DNA from: Sphingomonas sp.
Lineage (GTDB): Bacteria; Pseudomonadota; Alphaproteobacteria; Sphingomonadales; Sphingomonadaceae
Length of the DNA: 54,730 bases
NCBI GenBank assembly: GCA_025981625.1
Contig: JAICXF010000005.1
Span: 1 to 54,730 of the forward strand
Direction of reading: 5' to 3'
Below are positions 51,519-54,730 of this stretch, one piece after another (within the stretch, counting starts at the first letter, position 1; every line of letters starts with the position of its first letter). The notes under the pieces are model-generated. The model had not been told where the DNA came from and did no database searches. It saw only the letters and a list, made by a program, of their open reading frames with translations. The translations under genes were made by a program, and so were the position numbers.

Positions 51519-52729
51519 CCCCTCCACGGTTCCAGCACGAGGTCCTTGTTGACCAGTGCGCGGACCGGCCAGCCTGGACGCACCACGATCGTTGGCTGGA
51601 TTTCGAGGTTGCGCGAGGTGATCTGGTCTCCGGCATGAGCGGCATTTTCCTGAGTCGATTCCCGCAGCGCGCGCACGAGATCGCTTCCGCTGCCGCCAAT
51701 GCTCAGCTGTGTCCCGACGCCAAGCAAAGTCGACATGGCGATACCCTTCAGCAGTTGCCAGCTGTGCAAATCGACCCCATCGGTGATGCCCGAATAGCCG
51801 GAAGCATCGGTCGCCGGCATGTGGTCGAGCTCGACCGAGGACCCATCGGGAAAGACGATGCGCGACCAGATGAGCAGGGCGCGGCGCTGGCCGAAGGCCA
51901 CGGCCGAATCATATTTGCCGATCAGCCTGGCGCCCTGCGGGACCAGGATCGCCCGGCCGGTGGCGCTGTCGCGGACGTTCTCCGTCACCTGCGCCAGCAC
52001 CATGCCGGGCAGATCCGAATTGAGGCCGGTGATCAGGCTTGCCGGAATGATCGTGCCGGCGCTCAGCATCCATGGAGATCGCGCGGCGACAAGTCGGCTC
52101 GGGCTGACCGGACCGCCCTCGCCGGACGCAAAGTCGATGTTGTGCCGCTGCCTTGACGAGGCAGCTGCAACCGCGGCTTCGCCAACCGCCGGGGGCCCTG
52201 AAGCGCCGGCGGCACTCCGCGGATCAATGGTGGTCGATGCCGCCTCGCCGCTTCCGAGCTGGACCATGAGACCGGAGGTGCGCGCCGCCAGCCGCGCCGC
52301 CTCCGCGCGCTCGCGGCCGAGCTCCGCGGCGGACCGGTCCTCGCGCAAGTCGCGCGCGGCTCCCGCGGCTTGCCCCGGCAACGGCCGGTCGAGACCGCGC
52401 TCATGCTCGAGGATCGAGCGTCCGAGGTCCCCCGGCAGCGGCGGCCCGAGCCGGGGCACGTCGCCGTAGCTTTTCGGCGCATTGGCGAGCGCATCGGGCG
52501 GAGCCCTCGAGATCGGCTCGTCGCCGCTTTCGGCCGACGCCGCCTTGCGAAAGCCGGGCGGCTCGAGCGCCCACCATGAGACGGTCACCAGCGAGACCGA
52601 CACTGCCGCGGCAAGGCCGGCGATGAGGCCGCGTCGGAAGCGGACGGCGGGACGCGGTTTCCCGCGAAGGACGAGTGTCTCCGGATCTTCCTTCCGCGGC
52701 GGCGCCGGGGCATCCTGCGGCTGGGTCAT
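51515..52729 (-). CDS. trbI: Conjugal transfer protein TrbI (VirB10-like)
   Basis: A 404-aa inner-membrane-anchored core component of the type IV secretion system, spanning the periplasm to the outer membrane. Cytoplasmic Pro/Arg-rich N-terminus, one membrane segment (RRGLIAGLAAAVSVSLVTVSWWAL, cut here to its core), a Pro/Ala/Glu-rich periplasmic linker to about residue 200, then the conserved VirB10 domain: SAGTIIPASLITGLNSDLPG, VTENVRDSATGRAILVPQGARLIGKYDS, RALLIWSRIVFPDGSSVELDHMPATDASGYSG and GTQLSIGG. The start overlaps the trbG stop. Confidence 0.93.
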   Translation of the reverse strand: MTQPQDAPAPPRKEDPETLVLRGKPRPAVRFRRGLIAGLAAAVSVSLVTVSWWALEPPGFRKAASAESGDEPISRAPPDALANAPKSYGDVPRLGPPLPGDLGRSILEHERGLDRPLPGQAAGAARDLREDRSAAELGRERAEAARLAARTSGLMVQLGSGEAASTTIDPRSAAGASGPPAVGEAAVAAASSRQRHNIDFASGEGGPVSPSRLVAARSPWMLSAGTIIPASLITGLNSDLPGMVLAQVTENVRDSATGRAILVPQGARLIGKYDSAVAFGQRRALLIWSRIVFPDGSSVELDHMPATDASGYSGITDGVDLHSWQLLKGIAMSTLLGVGTQLSIGGSGSDLVRALRESTQENAAHAGDQITSRNLEIQPTIVVRPGWPVRALVNKDLVLEPWRG

Positions 52730-53672
52730 GCCGGCCTCCGCTGACGGCTGCCGTCGTCGCGAACGATGCGGACGATTTGCTGATGCTTGCCGCCAAGCCG
52801 CAGCTCGGCGGCCGTGAACAACCGGTCGACCACATAATAACGGCCCTTGACGCGATAGTTGACGAGCGCCGCCGTCCCGTCCGCTCCGGTGACGAAGAGC
52901 GGCGGCGCCTCGCCGTCCCCGAGATTAGCCGGGAACTCGATGAAGGTCTGGTGGCCGTCGTCGAACACCCGCTGCGGTCGCCAGGTCGCCTTGTCTCCGA
53001 CGATGCGGTAGTCGAAGTTCAGGGCCTCGACCGCCGCCGCGGGCGCGACGATGGGCTCCTGCGCCGCTCGAGCACTGGTCCCACCCACGATCATGCTGTC
53101 CTGCGGATAGGTCCACGAGATGATCGCCATGGCGGCGCGCGCGGTGCTTACCGCTTCGACATGATAAATGCGGCGGTCGGTCGCGATAATGAGATTGGTG
53201 CGAAGACCCGGCGCGGCGGGCTTGACCAGGATGTGCACCCGCCGGGTCGGGCCGCTGCCGCTCGACGTATCGCCGATTACCCAGCGCGCTGTGTCGCCGG
53301 CGGCGACCGAGACCAGCGCTTCGCCCGGCTGAAGCGCAACGTCGCTGATCTCCTCGGGCGCCGCATAGAGTCGGTAGAGCGATCCCTCGCTCCAGGGATA
53401 GACCTGCGCCGCGCCAAGATAGAAGGCCGGCTCCGGTTCGCGCACCGCATACGCTTGGCGGTGACCACCCGAGCGAGCGGCGTCGGCCTGACCGCGCTCG
53501 CAGCGGCCCCGCGATGTTCCGTCGGATGGACGCTGGCTCGCGGGTGGAGGATGGGGCCCTGATCCAGCATGCCCGCGGCGAGCACGCCCGCGGTCGGCAC
53601 TGCCGCGGAGACCCCGGCGAAAGAGAGGCTGGCGGCAATCGGCGCCAGCGCGAGGCTCGAGCATCGGATCAT
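52726..53672 (-). pseudogene. trbG: trbG (VirB9-like), single-base frameshift
   Basis: Outer-membrane-side component of the conjugation channel. The first part starts at ATG 53672, overlapping the trbF stop as ATGA, and reads as a Sec signal plus linker (MIRCSSLALAPIAASLS ... LARVVTAKR). Homology then continues in another frame with AYAVREPEPAFYLGAAQVY, PWSEGSLYRLYAAPEE, VALQPGEALVSVAAGDTARW, the VirB9 domain with HILVKPAAPGLRTNLIIATD, and ALNFDYRIVG, to the stop at 52726. The switch lies at about 53454-53475. The gene is 947 nt, one short of a multiple of three, as expected for one missing base. No slippery heptamer is visible, so mutation or sequencing error is more likely than programmed shifting. 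Confidence 0.82.
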
Positions 53673-54493
53673 TGGCTGTTCCTTGTGAATGGCAGAGTTT
53701 GCTGGATCGGGGCGCCCGCCAGCGGATCGAGCGGCGAGCCGAGCGGAATGTCGCGGGGCGGTGATGACGACGCAGCGGGCTGCGGCGACGCCGCGCCACC
53801 TGCCGCTGCCGTGTCGAGCTCCTGGCTCCAGTCGATCGCGTCGACGTACAGCCCGAGCGGGTTCCTGCGCAGGGTCTCGGCCGAGCCGGGCGGCCGCATC
53901 ACGACCGAGATCATCGCCGTCCAGTGACTGGTCCCGGCCGACTCTCCGCGCTCGTAACGGCTTTCGGTCCATTTGACCTGGAACGACCGGTCCGACGCAC
54001 GGACCACGCTGGTCACCTGGACCGACACGGTGCGCGTGCCCACCTCACCGAATGGGTCGGCCGAACGCGCATAGTCGCTGAGAAACCGCGCGCCGCGCGG
54101 AGTCACGAAATCATAGGCCGACATCCAGTGCTGGCGCATCAGCACGGGATCCAGCGACACCGTCCGGACGTCGCCGATGAAGTGCGCGAGATGCCAGGCG
54201 ATCTGCGGGTCGGTCGCCTGATAATCCTTGTCCGCGGGTGAGACCGCCCGGGCTTCCCCGAGCCGGTCGACCGCCACCACATAAGGAACGATCCGACTGT
54301 CCAGCGACTGCCAGACGAGGCCAGCCGAAAGCCCGGTCGACAGGATCAGGCCGGCCATCGCCATCAGCCGCCAGTTGCGCGCCTGAACCCGCGCCGAGCC
54401 GATCCTTTCGTCCCATACCTGGGCTGCTTTCTGGTAGGGTGTGACCGCCCCGGGGGTCTTGCCGTAACGCTGCACAGCGCGCCTGAATCGCAT
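53669..54493 (-). CDS. trbF: Conjugal transfer protein TrbF (VirB8-like)
   Basis: A 274-aa inner-membrane T4SS assembly factor. Cytoplasmic N-terminus RFRRAVQRYGKTPGAVTPYQKAAQVWDERIG (in pieces), membrane segment LMAMAGLILSTGLSAGLVW, then the NTF2-like periplasmic domain with VDRLGEARAV, DPQIAWHLAHFIGDVRTVSLD, FQVKWTESRYERG and NPLGLYVDAIDWSQEL. The tail (Ala/Ser/Pro-rich, ending LPFTRNSQ) is longer than in many TrbF. ATG at 54493, 3 nt after trbL. Confidence 0.93.
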   Translation of the reverse strand: MRFRRAVQRYGKTPGAVTPYQKAAQVWDERIGSARVQARNWRLMAMAGLILSTGLSAGLVWQSLDSRIVPYVVAVDRLGEARAVSPADKDYQATDPQIAWHLAHFIGDVRTVSLDPVLMRQHWMSAYDFVTPRGARFLSDYARSADPFGEVGTRTVSVQVTSVVRASDRSFQVKWTESRYERGESAGTSHWTAMISVVMRPPGSAETLRRNPLGLYVDAIDWSQELDTAAAGGAASPQPAASSSPPRDIPLGSPLDPLAGAPIQQTLPFTRNSQ

Positions 54494-54496
54494 CGC

Positions 54497-54730
54497 TCAG
54501 TCCTCCTTTTCCTTGATGTCGGGATTGGCCGCGGCGCCGCCGCCGTCGCCCTCGCGAATGGCCTGCATCGCGCTGTGGCGATGATGGCGGGCGCTCTGCT
54601 CGGCGCGGAGCCGCCGTGCCCAGTCGGGTGTTCCGCCGGGCCCACCCGCCTCCGCGGCTGAGTCCGCCGCCGATCGCGATGAGCCGGCGAACAAGGCGGC
54701 GCGCTGTCCGCGCTCCGCTGCGGCGGCGAA
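54497..54730 (-). CDS. trbL: Conjugal transfer protein TrbL (VirB6-like), C-terminal fragment
   Basis: Open from the right window edge to the stop at 54497; reads FAAAERGQRAALFAGSSRS, then AGGPGGTPDWARRLRAEQ and a charged end IKEKED. Only the cytoplasmic, Ala/Gly-rich C-terminus of what should be a multi-pass membrane protein is visible. The call depends on the tail composition and on the fixed order trbL-trbF-trbG-trbI. Confidence 0.75.
   Translation of the reverse strand, partial: FAAAAERGQRAALFAGSSRSAADSAAEAGGPGGTPDWARRLRAEQSARHHRHSAMQAIREGDGGGAAANPDIKEKED

Noticed and set aside
53450..53480. Programmed ribosomal frameshift in trbG
   Set aside because: No slippery heptamer or clear downstream structure is seen, and no such mechanism is known for trbG; a one-base loss explains the data.
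1..54730. CRISPR arrays, rRNA genes, classical insertion sequences
   Set aside because: No regularly spaced repeats, rRNA sequence, DDE transposase frames or terminal inverted repeats were recognised.

Overview
The window looks like chromosomal DNA of a Sphingomonas-like alphaproteobacterium (Sphingomonadaceae). This is inferred from uniformly high GC, dense operons with ATGA/GTGA stop-start overlaps, several very large TonB-dependent receptors (TBDRs), TBDR-linked tryptophan-halogenase-like genes, and a trbL-F-G-I/DUF2274 transfer module of the type common in sphingomonads. No taxonomic marker gene is present, so genus level is a guess.

Layout. (1) 1-4735: two sensory hybrid histidine kinases (the first cut by the window edge) and a small acidic protein. 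(2) 4774-31700: a pectin utilisation region. It holds two TBDRs (7396-10296, 28061-31399), secreted depolymerases (PL1 pectate lyase, GH28 polygalacturonase, GH43), a secreted alpha/beta-hydrolase and a type-B carboxylesterase, a 1274-aa LamG protein of unknown activity, a small LamG lipoprotein, the cytoplasmic enzymes KduI, KduD, KdgK and UxaA, a 2-keto-4-pentenoate-hydratase-like enzyme, the hexuronate importer ExuT, a TSUP permease and a LacI-family regulator. Nine copies of TGACACCGGT lie in front of these transcription units and define a local regulon. Unsaturated oligogalacturonides would flow through KduI and KduD to 2-keto-3-deoxygluconate (KDG). Galacturonate would flow through ExuT and UxaA to the same KDG, and KdgK then makes KDPG. 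Uronate isomerase, tagaturonate reductase, KdgF, unsaturated glucuronyl hydrolase and KDPG aldolase are not in the window.

(3) 31702-38777: an operon of a third TBDR with an odd proline/cysteine tail, two tandem flavin-dependent tryptophan-halogenase-like proteins and a secreted protein of unknown function. It lacks the pectin operator. (4) 39213-46762: a complete non-phosphorylative L-fucose pathway: mutarotase, aldo/keto reductase dehydrogenase, lactonase, L-fuconate dehydratase, SDR dehydrogenase and FAH-type hydrolase, with the FucP importer and an IclR-family regulator. The end products are expected to be pyruvate and lactate.

(5) 46825-54730: the left end of an integrative element. A 45-nt 3' fragment of a tRNA-Gln gene is the likely attachment-site scar. 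Behind it come a RES/Xre toxin-antitoxin pair, a large serine recombinase, a membrane protein, and part of a Trb-type conjugation operon read toward the scar (trbL fragment, trbF, a frameshifted trbG, trbI, DUF2274, AlpA-like regulator).

Most genes are tightly packed and several convergent pairs share stop codons. All functional calls rest on reading translated motifs and gene context; no database search was possible.
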